64,000 nucleotides of DNA from Heligmosomoides polygyrus polygyrus (taxonomy: Eukaryota > Nematoda > Chromadorea > Rhabditida > Heligmosomidae). Positions 43,440-55,190 of the stretch are shown in pieces (positions within the stretch are counted from its first letter, which is position 1; each line of letters starts with the position of its first letter). The stretch covers positions 47,541,139 through 47,605,138 of the forward strand of contig OX377204.1 in NCBI GenBank assembly GCA_947396885.1, in the 5' to 3' direction. The notes under the pieces were generated by a model. It made no database searches. It worked only from the letters and a program-made list of their open reading frames with translations, and had not been told where the DNA came from. The translations under genes and the position numbers were made by a program.

Positions 43440-46372
43440 ATGGGAAGGACGAGTAGGGAGAGGCTGCTAAAATCTCAGGGCCTAACCAGGCTGCGCAAAC
43501 TGAGAAGGACTAGGATGACGATCTGTACTTGCAACGCCCGCACACTTGCATCGGAAGCATCCGTCGAGGACCTGATGATGCAAGCCAGGAAAATCAAGTA
43601 CGACGTCATCGGACTGACCGAGACGACAAGACACCACCCCCTACACGCCGCCTACGACTCCGGAGAAGAACTGTTCCTCGGAACATGCGACAGCAGGGAG
43701 TAGGCGGCGTTGGTGTCCTCGTCAACACGCACTTGGCCATGAACATCGATTCGTACGAGTCTCTGACTAGCCGAATCGGACGTCTGCGACTGAAGCGATG
43801 TGGCTCCGTGCCAGCCTTGACTGTGTTCGTCGCGTATGCCCCAACATCCGACTACGACGACGAAGACGTCGAGGCCTTCTACGTGGAGCTGGAGAAGTTC
43901 TATAAGGAAGATCACACCTTCTACAAGGTGATCGTCGGCGACTTCAACGCCAAGATCGGGCCACGAAGGTCGCCGGAAGAACTTCACATCGGAACCCACG
44001 GTTTGGAGTGGAACGAGCAAGGTGAAAGGCTGTCTGAGTTTATCATGTCGACCAAGACCATCCATGGAAACTCGCAGTTCCAGAAGCCTCCCTCTCTAGG
44101 ATGGAACTGGGAATCCCCCGGTGGCCAGTTCCACTACGAGATCGACTACATCATCTTCAATCGCAAGTATTGCCTGACCGATGTCTCCGTTGTCCCCAAG
44201 TTCTACACGGGATCGGACCACCGTCTCCTTCGCGCGAGGTTCCGCTTTTCGCGTCAAGGAGAGAAGGCCGCGAAGTTCAAGAAGAGGAATCCCAGAACGA
44301 CCATCAACTGGGATCTCTACACCTCTCTTGTCGGCCTTTGGGAAGATGCCGTCATGGACAACGTCGACGAGGAATACGATCGCTTCGTGCACCATCTCCA
44401 CGATAGTGCTAAGGGAGCCGAGAGCTTGAAGACCATCAAGAGACGCCTGTCTCCGGAAACTCTCGAGCTGATACGCCAGCGTGGAGCAGCACGAGCGTCA
44501 GGCAACTACCAACTGACGTCCGAGCTTGCAAAGCTATGCAGAGCGGCGATAAAGGAAGATCTCAAGGAGAGAAGGGCGGAAGTGTTGGCTGAAGCAGCAG
44601 AGGCAGGGCTGAGCATTCGCAATGCCCGCCGGAACTTCGCCAACTTCAAGACCAAGATGACCGCTCTCCGACGTCCTGACGGAACCATCACCTCTTCCAG
44701 AAGGACCATGGAGAAAGTCATCCACGACTTCTACTCCGATCTCTTCGATAGCCACGTCCACCTGCCCCCATGCCATCTTCCGCAGGATGGATACGTCGTT
44801 CCCTCTGTTCTCCCTTCCGAGATCCGACACGCCATCTCGTCGGTGAAGAAACGTACAGCACCCGGTTCTGACAGGATCAGAGCTGAACACCTGAAGAACC
44901 TCCCGCCAGCGCTCATCAACACCCTGGCGCGGCTCTTCACACGCTACCTGTCCGAATGCAAGGTTCCATCTCAGTGGAAGACCAGCAAGACCGTTTTGCT
45001 GTACAAGAAGGGAGACGTGCACGACATTGGCAACTATCGCCCGATCTGCCTGTTGTCCGTAGTCTACAAGCTGTTCACTCGAGTCATCCTGAATAGGATT
45101 AGTAGAACGCTGGACGAAGGACAGCCATGCGAACAAGCAGGATTTCGGAGAGGATTCAGCACGATCGACCACATACACACCATTACGAAGCTCATCGAAG
45201 TGTCGCGAGAGTACAAGCTGCCGCTGTGCCTTACGTTCATTGACCTGAAGAAGGCATTCGACTCCGTCGAGACCGAAGCGGTCATGGAAGCCCTGCTCAC
45301 CCAGGGCGTTCCTACTCAGTACATCAGAGTTCTTCGAGAGTTGTACAGTGGATTCACGACCAAGATCTCACCATTCTACAACGACGTCGTCATTGACGTG
45401 AAGAGAGGGGTTCGACAAGGGGATACCATATCCCCGAAGCTCTTCAGCGCCACCCTCGAAAACGTCATGCGCGAACTAGAATGGGAAGACATGGGAGTGA
45501 AGGTCGACGGTCGGCAACTGCACCATCTTCGCTTCGCTGACGACATCGTGCTCATAACCCCGAGCATCAGTCAGGCGGAACGAATGCTGGCCGACTTCGA
45601 TCGTGTATGTGGAAGCGTTGGACTGCAGCTGAATCTTACGAAGACGATGTTCATGAAGAACGGATGGGTTTCTGATGCCCCATTCTCGCTCAACGGAACG
45701 AACATCTCCGAATGCTCCAGCTATGTGTATCTGGGTCGCGAAGTCAACATGACCAACGACCTAGCACCAGAGCTGAGCAGAAGGAAACGAGCGGCTTGGG
45801 GAGCTTTCAAGAGCGTCGAAGAAGTCGTGAAGAAAACGAAGAACGTCCGACTCCGTGCCCACCTATTCGACTCCACTGTTCTTCCTGCCCTAACATACGC
45901 CTCAGAGACGTGGGCTATACGAAAGCAGGATGAACACGCGATCAGCGTCGCGCAGCGTGGAATCGAGAGGACGATGCTCGGAGTGACACGACTCACGCAA
46001 GTGAGAGAAGGCCTCCGGAGTTCCGAGCTTCGCCGACGTTCGAAGATCAGAGACGCTGTCGCATGGGCCAAGTCGTCGAAAATTAGGTGGGCCGGCCACG
46101 TAATGCGATTCGCAGACACCCGCTGGACGAGAGCCGTCACAGATTGGATTCCGCGGGATGTCAAAAGAACACCAGGACGCCCACCAACGCGTTGGTCGGA
46201 CTTCTTCGTGAAAGCCCTGAACGACCGATATGACGCTCTTCGTGTCCCTCGAGCGAGGAGGATCCATTGGACCACTTTGGCACGCGACAGGGACGAATGG
46301 AGACGCTGCTGGCGCCCGCTCGAGAAAGTCGATGATCAACGGGACGACAGGTGATACAGGTGAATTCTAATA
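43440..46372 (+). mobile_element. RTE-clade LINE (family 1), nearly intact
   Basis: Encodes endonuclease and reverse transcriptase in what was a single frame from ATG 43440 to the stop at 46352-46354. Endonuclease motifs: MTICTCNARTLASEASVEDL, DVIGLTET, VFVAYAPTSDYDD, YKVIVGDFNAKIGP, WNWESPGGQFHYEID and GSDHRLLRARF. RT motifs: KRTAPGSDRIRAEHL, YKKGDVHDIGNYRPICLLSV, QAGFRRGFSTIDHIHT, FIDLKKAFDS, VKRGVRQGDTISPKLF and LRFADDIVLITPS (45529-45567, catalytic pair). The only clear lesion is a missing base near 43697-43703, within SRGVGGVGV. The 3' end has the tail GGTGATACAGGTGA with no poly(A), typical of RTE. The 5' boundary, somewhere in 43280-43440, is uncertain. It lies in the intron after astacin exon 4. 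Confidence 0.92.
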
Positions 46373-46719
46373 GAGTGGCCTACATGAGCTCGAGAGGTAT
46401 TCGATGTCAACATGGCACGGGCGTGCTAAGCTGCGTCCCCGATTTGTTAAACTGCTCGCAAACACAATTTTGTTTCCCGAATATGCACTACTAGGTAGCA
46501 TTGTAGTGTAGGTCCTGGCTAAGTGGCATTTCAGTGTCCCTCATTTTTTAATTTTCGTTTAAGTTTAAAATATTAATCACCGAATCAGTCGCTTCACGGC
46601 AATTAATTTCCATTTTTGAGCTTTTTTTAGGTAGCATCACATCCTTTTTGATAGTTCTTACAACTATTTGTATTATTTATTAACAAGTGCTACGCCACGC
46701 CTATTGGTGTGCCTCGGCC

Positions 46720-47085
46720 TTGCGCGCTCCGCGCGATGTCGCACTATCACTGAGCTTACGAGGGAAGTGTCTGAGCGGTACGCCGGAACGGCAAGAACGA
46801 GTACTATATGGAGAATAGTAACAAATAGTAACAAAACATGTTTTGTTTTTGCCGAATCTTTGAGGCAAACGAGTAGGAGGGTGTAATGGTTTTATTCAAG
46901 GGCCCGCAGAGCGACCTTACCATGGCAGCGCAAGATGCCGTGAACTGGGTGGCGTGGTGGTAGAGGGCCTGCCTATGTTCGTGAGGTGGAGGGTTCGGTT
47001 CCCATGCTACGTCGGGGTTTTTCACTTTTACCACAGTATCGGATTTCCATGGATATCTCCATATCTCAACTTGTGTTTGGCTTCA
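46720..47085 (+). repeat. SINE family B, complete copy
   Basis: Body: GTCTGAGCGGTACGCCGGAA and TTTTTGCCGAATCTTTGAGG. tRNA-like part: GGTGGCGTGGTGGTAGAGGG near 46949, then GAGGGTTCGGTTCCC near 46988. An inverted copy lies at 48905-49268 and fragments at 20690 and 21270. The A and B boxes suggest RNA polymerase III transcription. Confidence 0.7.
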
Positions 47086-47180
47086 CAGTTCCTGCCCAAT
47101 GGTACTCCGCTGCAGCCCAAGCCTGGAATCGCGATACAGTTCACTTTCCCCGGTTCTCAAACTTGTATAAGATAACAATT

Positions 47181-47573
47181 CTAGTATAGCCAAACCTTTT
47201 CCTCCAAAACGATCTGTCCTCCCGAAGACGTGATAGTGCCTTCACTGGTTAGTGGCGTCGTGACTCCGGCACAATCCTCTTCTGGTTGAAACTCTTGGAC
47301 CTCTCCTTCCACTACCTCCAACTTCTCCACTTCGTTGATTTCCAGCTGTCGCAGTTCGAAATCCCGTAGGATACTTGCTATTCCTTCCGCCAGCTTCATT
47401 TCATCTCTCGAAGATACAAGAGTGGAGATCCACACTTCAGTAGGTGAATAACACTCGAGAGTTTGCAGATATTGTAGAAGTGGTGTAAAATGCAGCTTAC
47501 TATAAACGGGCGACTTCGTAAGCATAACAGAGGCGACAATATGATTGAGGTGGTAGGTCAAATTGAAGATCAT
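47181..47573 (-). CDS. Hypothetical protein-coding fragment
   Basis: A minus-strand frame of 130 codons with a glutamate-rich, protein-like second half: LAEGIASILRDFELRQLEIN, then EVEKLEVVEGEVQEFQPEED. A clearly related peptide is encoded on the minus strand at 60443-60600 (ERMASIPKDFEARQLEVN, then EDERLEVVE). Conservation of the residues between two diverged copies suggests real coding ancestry. The family is not recognised. It could be an exon, a retrocopy fragment or part of an unidentified transposon. A GAG|GTCCAA donor-like site lies after VEGE. Confidence 0.4.
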   Translation of the reverse strand: MIFNLTYHLNHIVASVMLTKSPVYSKLHFTPLLQYLQTLECYSPTEVWISTLVSSRDEMKLAEGIASILRDFELRQLEINEVEKLEVVEGEVQEFQPEEDCAGVTTPLTSEGTITSSGGQIVLEEKVWLY

Positions 47574-47599
47574 GTGGTCCCCTCCTACGCTGTGAGTAC

Positions 47600-48904
47600 A
47601 CTGGTGGCACTCATCTCACCGACACTAATAAATTGCATTTGAAGCATTTTTCTGGCATTTTGCCGCTGTTTCATGTTGTTCCTACGTCAAAATTTCGTAC
47701 GTTGACAACGAGAACAATTTATTGTAGTAAAAGAATCATATAAATTCGCATTTAGCATATTTCGGACATTGCTGGCAAATTATGAGATTTCGATAAATAA
47801 TAGGCAGTAAAAACATCTTACCGTAGCAAACTCCAAAAACAAGCCCAGATATTTATTTATTTATTTATTTATGCACTCATGGGTGCGTCAAAGAGAAGAA
47901 AAAACAGCCAGCACTCCACAAAAGAAGACACTATTGTTGGTATGTCAAGAACACAATAAAAGAACAAGGAAGTAAACAATAATCTAGACAAAAATACGTA
48001 GGAAACTGAGGAGTCATAATTGTTTTGTCAACGTTGCTGATCCTGAAATAGCTCAAAAAATTCATATGCCTACAAAACATATTCTTCTTACGAGTAAATG
48101 CATAATATACTATACTAAAAACGAGGAAAAGAACAGGCTTATACTGCGGCTCTACTTGACTTGAAAGTCTATCTGGAAATAAATTTTGTCTGCAATATAA
48201 AAGAAATTATGGCGATAATAAATACAATTAATTTAAAACTATAATTAGGGAACAACCGCTTCCCGACTTATATTACATAGAATCAGTGGTTCTCCACCTT
48301 GAGTGTTACGACTCAGCAGGCGCGCAACTGGCATAACCATACCGGGGCGGGTTCTATCTTTCAAGAACCTCTTTAAACTAACTACGCACCACAGGCGATG
48401 GCCTACTAAGGAGACCCGCAGAGGAGATAGATATGCAAAGATATAGTTAGGTAAAAGAGTTGAAGCAACAAACAAAAAAACTGGTTGTAACTATATAAAA
48501 ATAAAACAGTGATTTCATCAAGCCAAAGAGAGTCATAGCCTGCAGCACCTGTGCTTTCCGAATTGATATGACTCAACATTACTGTAAGGCAGTGAAAGGC
48601 TTACACGAGGAAAAATTGAGGTATTTCAAGGAAAAGCATAAACGAACGCGAGGGGTAAGTGAAACAAAGGAAGCTAAGAACAGGAGGGAAATCCGAAAAT
48701 ATCATTCAAGGCGATAGTAAAAGAAACTCGTGGACAAGCCTATTTATGGGAGAGGCGATGATACTATGTCGAAGGACATGTGCGACATAACGGCGTAGCC
48801 TTGTTGGCGTGGGGGAGGTATTGATAAGCCGTGAGCAGTCCGTTGAGAAGCCGGGACATTGTGAACTTGTGAATGATGATGAAGAGGTATTGATAAGCCG
48901 TGAG
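47600..48904. other. Unassigned AT-rich DNA
   Basis: Includes a TTTA microsatellite (about 47848-47871). Near 48285, CAGTGGTTCTCCACCTTGAG resembles the terminal repeat of some hAT elements, but no partner end was found. No gene supported. Confidence 0.45.
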
Positions 48905-49268
48905 CAGTCATATAGAGATACGGAGATATATGGATATATATGATCAGATATGGAGATCTTTATGGAAATCCGATACTATGGTAAGACTGCAAAGGCGGGA
49001 TGTAGCATGGGAACCGAACTCTTGATCTCACGAACACGAGGCAGCCCCTATACAACTGCGCCAGCGAGTTCACGACACCACTATCTTGCGCTGCCATGGC
49101 AAGCTCGCTCTGCGGACCGTTATCCATTACTCCCTCTTACTCGTTTGCCTCAAAGATTCGACAAAAAAACAAAACGTTTTCTGCTACTACTTGAAGATCG
49201 GTGATTCTCCCTATAATACTAGTTCCTGCTTTCTTGGCGTACTGTTCACACAGTTCCCTTGTAAGGGC
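48905..49268 (-). repeat. SINE family B, inverted copy
   Basis: Inverse of 46720-47085. On the minus strand it reads TCGCTGGCGCAGTTGTATAG and AGAGTTCGGTTCCC in the tRNA-like part. The body's CAAACGAGT block is at 49138-49147 as ACTCGTTTG. Confidence 0.7.
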
Positions 49269-49614
49269 AATCACATCAAGCTAGCTGCTCTACTTATGCA
49301 GCTTTCTCCCTTCGTGCATTTAATATTAAAATCGCCTGGAGCAAGAGTTTTGATCGCAACAAAGCATCCTGTTACAATATATAGCCTCTCTACCAGCCGC
49401 TACAGGCTTAAGCAAATGTGTTAGAATATTAAAGTCGTCCCCACGGTGGTCGTCGATATGTACCGAGTGGGATCACCAAGCTACGCTTTTGCTCTCCAGC
49501 CCGGAGCGCGCTAAGCGTTCGCATTGCTCCCTGATGCAAACGCTTAGCTCTCTCCGGATTTCATCAATATATACCTCGCGACAGCTCAAACACTGAATTT
49601 GGTAAACCATGCCC
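49269..49614. other. Spacer before LINE, with short palindrome
   Basis: CTAAGCGTTCGCATTGC and GATGCAAACGCTTAG form an imperfect hairpin at 49512-49546. No gene. Confidence 0.5.
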
Positions 49615-52047
49615 TTCCATGGTTGTGGCAGGTGACCTCAATGGTCATGTCGGAGCAGCGAAAAACGGCTACAGCTGTCATGGTGGTTTTGGCTATGGGT
49701 CACGCAACGCCGATGGTGACCGTATACTTGAGTATGCAGACTCACATGACCTCACCATCGTGAACATCAAATTTCGAAAGCGTGACTCCCACCTTACCTC
49801 GTTTTATGGTGGGAACGCCAAAACACAGATTGACTATGTCCTTGTTAGGCGTCGCTACCAAGGCTTTGTCACAGACGCGAAGACCGTGCCGTATGAGACG
49901 GTAGCCACGCAACACCGTCCACTGATCTGCTCGCTGAAGATCACACCTTTAAGGTGTAAACACGCCGAGCGATGCGGCTCGGCTAGAAGCAAATGGTGGT
50001 GACTGAGAGGGAAGGGTGCGGCGTTATTTCTCGCATTCGGTTGCGAGGTGACAACTGTCGACGAGACCTGTAAAGAGGCTACCGATGCGATAACCTGGGC
50101 TGCACGCCTCGAACTCGGCACAACGAAGCCTGGACGGCGTTTGGTCGACAAGCAGGTTTGGCTGTGGACTGACGATGTCAGAGAGAATGTCAGGGAAAAG
50201 AAACGGTTGTATCACGTATTTTTCGGTGACAAAACAGTCTGTAAGTCTGATAGGCGGAATTATCGAGAAGCGAGGAAAGCGGCAAAGAAGGCAGCGGCCG
50301 GTGCTAAAGCCGCACACTACGCTGACGTGAGCGAAAAACTGGAGACGCGCGATGGTGAGCGCTATCTTTACCGACTCGCCAAAGCTCGCTGTCACCAAGC
50401 AGAAGACATTGAAAAGTTCTTTGGCATTAACGATGAGAACGGCCATCTTCTGATGGATCGTAAAAGGGCTGTGAAGCGATGGCGCGACTACTTCGAGGAA
50501 ATCTCGAATGTTGAACTTGAACATCCTGCCGTTCCTTTTGCTTCACCTCTATACGGTCCCGTTCAGAAGATCATAGTGAGCGAAACTGAAGCAGCCCTGA
50601 GGAAAATGAAGTCAGGCAAAGCCACTGGTCCAGATGACCTGCCGGCCGACCTCTGGAAGTCGAAGGATTGGTGCCCTGCCGGTTGGATGACAGAGTTTTT
50701 CAATCAGGTTGTTGCTGAGAAGAAAGTGCCTGAGAGTAGGCAGCAAAGCACGATTATCCCGATTTGGAAGAAGAAAGGCAGCCCTGCGAACTGCACTAGC
50801 TACCGTCCGATTCGCCTACTTTTGCACACCATGAAAATCTTTGAGCGAATCGTGGATGGACGTCCAGCTTTCCAATAATCAGAGTAGTTTCGTTGCCGGC
50901 TGTGGGATGGTTAATGCCATACACGCCATTCGTCTTCTGCTAGAGAAGCACCGCGAGAAACCAAAACCGGTTCATTTTGCCTTCCTGGACTTTGAGAAGG
51001 CCTCCGACCGCGTTCTGCGAAAAGTTATATGGTAAGCGTTGCGATGACACAGCATCCACGAAAGAACTTATTGAGTGGGTGCGCATCTTTTACTGGTCGT
51101 GTCCAATAAGCCGAACGCGACCACCAGCGGTACCTCGATGGTGTTTCCAATCTCTGTCGGAGTGCACCAGGGGTCTGCACTCTCCCCACTGCTCTTCGTG
51201 GTCGTCATGGATGCAATTACACGCGATCTCCAAAGCGCAGCTCCTTGGACGTTGCTGTATGCCGATGACATCAGGGGTGTGAAGACAAAGCCGAACTCGA
51301 GCGACAGGCACAGGAATGGTGCGATCGCTTGGCATTGTTCGGACTCAAGCTAAACATCAAAAAGACGGAATACTTGATGACGGATGTGAATGAGCTCGGA
51401 TCTATCGAGATCAATGGTACTGAGCTCTCACGAGTCACATCTTTCAAGTTTCTCGGATCAACAGTTACGCCCGATGGCAGCCTAAATTGGAGGTGAATAC
51501 GCGCATAAGTGCAGCCTGGTCCAAATGGCGGTCGTTGACTGGGGTTCTCTGCGATAAGGCAATACCCGAGTACCTCAAGTCGAAGGTTTATAGAGCAGTC
51601 GTCCGCCCAGTAGCGACGTACTGTGCTGAGTGCTGGCCCGTGACGAAGGAAATTGAAAGCCGCCTCAGCGTAATGGAGACGAAGGTGTCAAGGTGGACGG
51701 CCGGAGTAACGCGATTGGACCGCGTTCGCAACGACGCCATACTACAGAGGCTCGGTGTCGCCCCGATAGCCGACAAGTTGCGCGAAGCTCGTCTACGATG
51801 GTATGGCCACGTCCTTCGCGCTAACGACGGCACCGTCTGTAAGATTGGCCTGAATCTTGAAGTCCCTGGAACACGGCCCAGAGGACGCCCGAAGCAACGT
51901 TGGCTAGACACGTTGCACTTGGACTTAAAGATAGTTGGTGTGCATCCCGATCAAGCATTTGATCGGGAGAAATGGTGTCACCACACCGAAAGAGTTGACC
52001 CCGCAACCAAGCGGGACAAACGCTACTGAAAATGATGATGATGATGC
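49615..52047 (+). mobile_element. RTE-clade LINE (family 2), 5'-truncated copy
   Basis: Starts inside the endonuclease at VVAGDLNGHVGAAKNG, then FGYGSRNADGDR, and ends the domain with YETVATQHRPLICS. After frameshifts the linker and RT follow: EDIEKFFGINDENGHLL, KSGKATGPDDLPADLWKSK, KKKGSPANCTSYRPIRLLLH, FAFLDFEKASDRVLRKVIW, SVGVHQGSALSPLLFVVVMD and TLLYADDI near 51252. The C-terminal frame (51487-52029) includes VAPIADKLREARLRWYGHVL, then GTRPRGRPKQRWLDTLHLDL and VHPDQAFDREKW. The 3' tail is a GAT repeat (TGAAAATGATGATGATGATG), a hallmark of RTE. Frameshifts between segments make it inactive. 5' truncation is typical of the class. Confidence 0.92.
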
Positions 52048-52443
52048 CCTTCTGCGCACAGTCTACAATTCTTCCATAAGGGCGGATCACGCAGTCTCTC
52101 GTTATGCACCAGCGGTCGTAAATCCTATTGCGAACTAGTAAAAAACGGCAAAGAAATGAACCTTCTGGTCAATATGGAAGCCTTCGTCAGGTCCAAGAAT
52201 CCGCTGCCTCTCTTCTTTTAAAGCGCTATTAATTTTTAGAAGCTCATAATTATTTATATGAAGGCAACTGCGTCATCTGTGTGCGTCTGTCGCATGCGAA
52301 GGCCGTGTTGTCACGAAAAAAATTCTATGCGAAACAAACAAGTAGGAGAAGGCCTTCGGGGTTCCAGCTTCATCTAAATTTTTCAAGGCGCAGGAAGATC
52401 AAAATCATTTAGCGTATTTAGAGAAGGGATCGCGTCATGTACT
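52048..52443. other. Short unassigned stretch left of the gap
   Basis: No protein or repeat recognised. It adjoins an assembly gap, so its right-hand context is unknown. Confidence 0.5.
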
Positions 52444-52643
52444 NNNNNNNNNNNNNNNNNNNNNNNNNNNNNNNNNNNNNNNNNNNNNNNNNNNNNNNNN
52501 NNNNNNNNNNNNNNNNNNNNNNNNNNNNNNNNNNNNNNNNNNNNNNNNNNNNNNNNNNNNNNNNNNNNNNNNNNNNNNNNNNNNNNNNNNNNNNNNNNNN
52601 NNNNNNNNNNNNNNNNNNNNNNNNNNNNNNNNNNNNNNNNNNN
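52444..52643. other. Assembly gap (200 N)
   Basis: Exactly 200 undetermined bases. The round number suggests a placeholder rather than a measured distance. LINE family 1 sequence resumes immediately after it, so the 5' part of that LINE is hidden. Confidence 0.98.
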
Positions 52644-54136
52644 AATGCCGCCGGAACTTCGCCAACTTCAAGACCAAGATGACCGCTCTCCGACGTCCCG
52701 ACGGAACCGTCACCTCTTCCAGAAGGACCATGAGAAGGTCATCCACGACTTCTACTCCGATCTCTTCGATAGCCACGTCCACCTACCACCATGCCATCTT
52801 CCGCAGGATGGATACGTCGTCCCATCTGTTCTCCCTTCCGAGATCCGACACGCCATCTCGTCGGTGAAGAAACGTACAGCACCCGGTCCCGACAGGATTC
52901 AGACCCGAACACCTCAAGAACCTCCCGCCAGCGCTCATCAACACCCTGGCGCGGCTCCTCACACGTTACCTGTCGGAGTGCAAGGTTCCATCTCAGTGGA
53001 AGACCAGCAGAACCGTCTTGCTGTACAAGAAGGGAGACGTGCACGACATTGGCAACTATCGCCCGATCTGCCCGCTGTCCGTAGTCTACAAGCTGTTCAC
53101 TCGAGTCATCCTGAATAGGATCAGCAGAAAGCTGGACGAAAGACATCCATGCGAACAAGCAGGATTTCGGAGAGGATTCATCACGATCGACCACATACAT
53201 ACCATTACGAAGCTCATCGAAGTGCCGCGAGAGTACAAGCTGCCGCTGTGCCTTACGTTCATCGACCTGAAGAAGGCATTCCACTCTGTCGAAACTGAAG
53301 CGGTCATCGAAGCCCTGCTCACTCAGGGCGTTCCTACTCAGTACATCAGAGTCCTTCGAGAGCTGTACAGTGGATTCACGACCAAGATCTCACCATTCTA
53401 CAGCGACGTCGTCGTCGACGTGAAGAGAGGGGTTCGGCAAGGGGATACCATATCCTCGAAGCTCTTCAGCGCCACTCTCGAAAACGTCATGCGCGAACTG
53501 GAATGGGAAGACATGGGAGTGAAGGTCGACGGCCGGCAACTACATCATCTTCGCTTCGCTGACGACATCGTGCTCATAACACCGAGCATCAGCCAGGCGG
53601 AGCGAATGCTGGCCGACTTCGATCGTGTATGTGGGAACGTTGGACTGCAGCTGAATCTTACGAAGACGATGTTCATGAGGAACGGATGGGTTTCTGATGC
53701 CCCATTCTCGCTCAACGGAACGAACATCTCCGAATGCTCCAGCTACGTGTATCTGGGTCGCGAAGTCAACATGGAAAACGACCTAGCACCAGAGCTGAGC
53801 AGGAGGAAAAGAGCGGCTTGGGGAGCTTTCAAGAGCGTCGAAGAAGTCGCGAAGAAGACGAAGAACGTCCGACTCCGTGCCCACCTATTCGACTCCACTG
53901 TTCTTCCTGCCCTAACATACGCCTCAGAGACCTGGGCTATACGAAAGCAAGATGAACACGCGATCAGCGTCGCGCAGCGTGGAATCGAGAGGGCGATGCT
54001 CGGAGTGACACGACTCACGCAAGTGAGAGAAGGCCTCCGGAGTTCCGAGCTTCGCCGACGTTCGAAGATCAGAGACGCTGTCGCGTGAGCCAAGCTGTCG
54101 AAAATTAGGTGGGCCGGCCACGTAATACGCTTCGTA
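52644..54136 (+). pseudogene. RTE LINE (family 1), 5' part up to the X2 insertion
   Basis: Very close by eye to 44620-46112. The main open part (53018-54088) includes KKGDVHDIGNYRPICPLSVV, QAGFRRGFITIDHIH, FIDLKKAFHS (the family aspartate D before SV is replaced by H), VKRGVRQGDTISSKLF and LRFADDIVLITPS. Frameshifts occur near 52730 and 52905, and a stop replaces tryptophan near 54087 (SRDAVA* where the near-intact copy reads DAVAWAKSS). The LINE is interrupted at 54137 by X2 and continues at 59511. Confidence 0.9.
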
Positions 54137-54440
54137 CAATACCGGCCTTATCTTTTGGTCTTTGGGCGGAAAAAGCGAAAAAAACCGCCTTTTCCGCCGC
54201 TTTTCTGTAGCGCTCTTCAAATTGAGCGCATTGCAAATTGAATGACATATTCGTGATCAGTACCGAGCCCTCTTCCCGATGAGCTGAAAATCGCCTAGCG
54301 AGCGCCTGAAAAATAGTTCAGTGACCTAATTCCTGCCTGGCGCCGCTGACCCCTGTGCTCGCGGGAGATAATTACACCCACAGCTCCTGAGTAGCTAATG
54401 AAGGAAGGAGATTTGGCCTATTACAGTCTATTTTCTACCT
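54137..54440 (+). repeat. Left TIR of X2
   Basis: Matches the inverse of 59207-59510 with few differences. Blocks: TTGGGCGGAAAAAGCGAAAA, GCTGAAAATCGCCTAGCGAG and TTACACCCACAGCTCCT. It ends near TATTTTCTACCTTATATA. Confidence 0.92.
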
Positions 54441-55190
54441 TATATACAGCAACACATAGTTCTCTGGATTCCTTAGTATTTCACGATCACAATGATGTAC
54501 TTTTTCAGAGGATCTAATAATTTAAGTTCTATTATTTTCAGAAAATGCTTCCACTTTGGAGAACTCTTATTTCGGTAAATCAAGCTTATATATGCTTATA
54601 CTCGTTTGTTCCGTTAAAGGTGATAGTGGAAATCAAGCTGCGAAGTTGGAACCTTTAGGGTTCAAATCGTTGGTAATTATACGCTGCCAAAGTTGCCCAC
54701 ATGGCACTTCCTCTTGGTTAGCGTTCACTTTTCGCATCATTAAAGTGGACACAAAATCATTTCTTTGCAGAAAGAAAAATAGATATTTGGAGGCCTATGA
54801 AAATACCTTATAGTCTTCCATAAGTGAGATTTGGAATGGTCTGGAAGACATTTTGGTCACACAGTTACAAAGCAAACTCACCCCAAATGCTATTTGAGTG
54901 TCATTTAAAAAAATGTTCAATAACGGGAAAATAGTCCACTAGAGCATTCCCTAGTTAAATCTGACTTAAAGGGTGCTTCGATTTCAAATTTTCGTTTGTT
55001 TGAACCGGTTTATTACGAGTCAAATGTACCACAGCCCTGGTCGGGACCGGATTAGTTCCGGAGCCAGTCCACTATCCTGTCTCTGTGACCCCACGCGCCA
55101 TCTGAGGGCGCCGTAAATCGCCTAACTAGAGTTTTCACACTTCCGGTGCTACGGCGCCATATTGATCCTTCCAAACGAGGGTGGAGTAGA

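Noticed and set aside
44534..45178. Long minus-strand frames opposite the LINE at 43.4-46.4 kb
   Set aside because: They are antisense shadows of a strongly coding plus strand and carry no family motif of their own.
48240..48480. hAT transposon start (CAGTGGTTCTC-type end)
   Set aside because: Only one end is visible, with no partner, no 8-bp duplication and no transposase motif.
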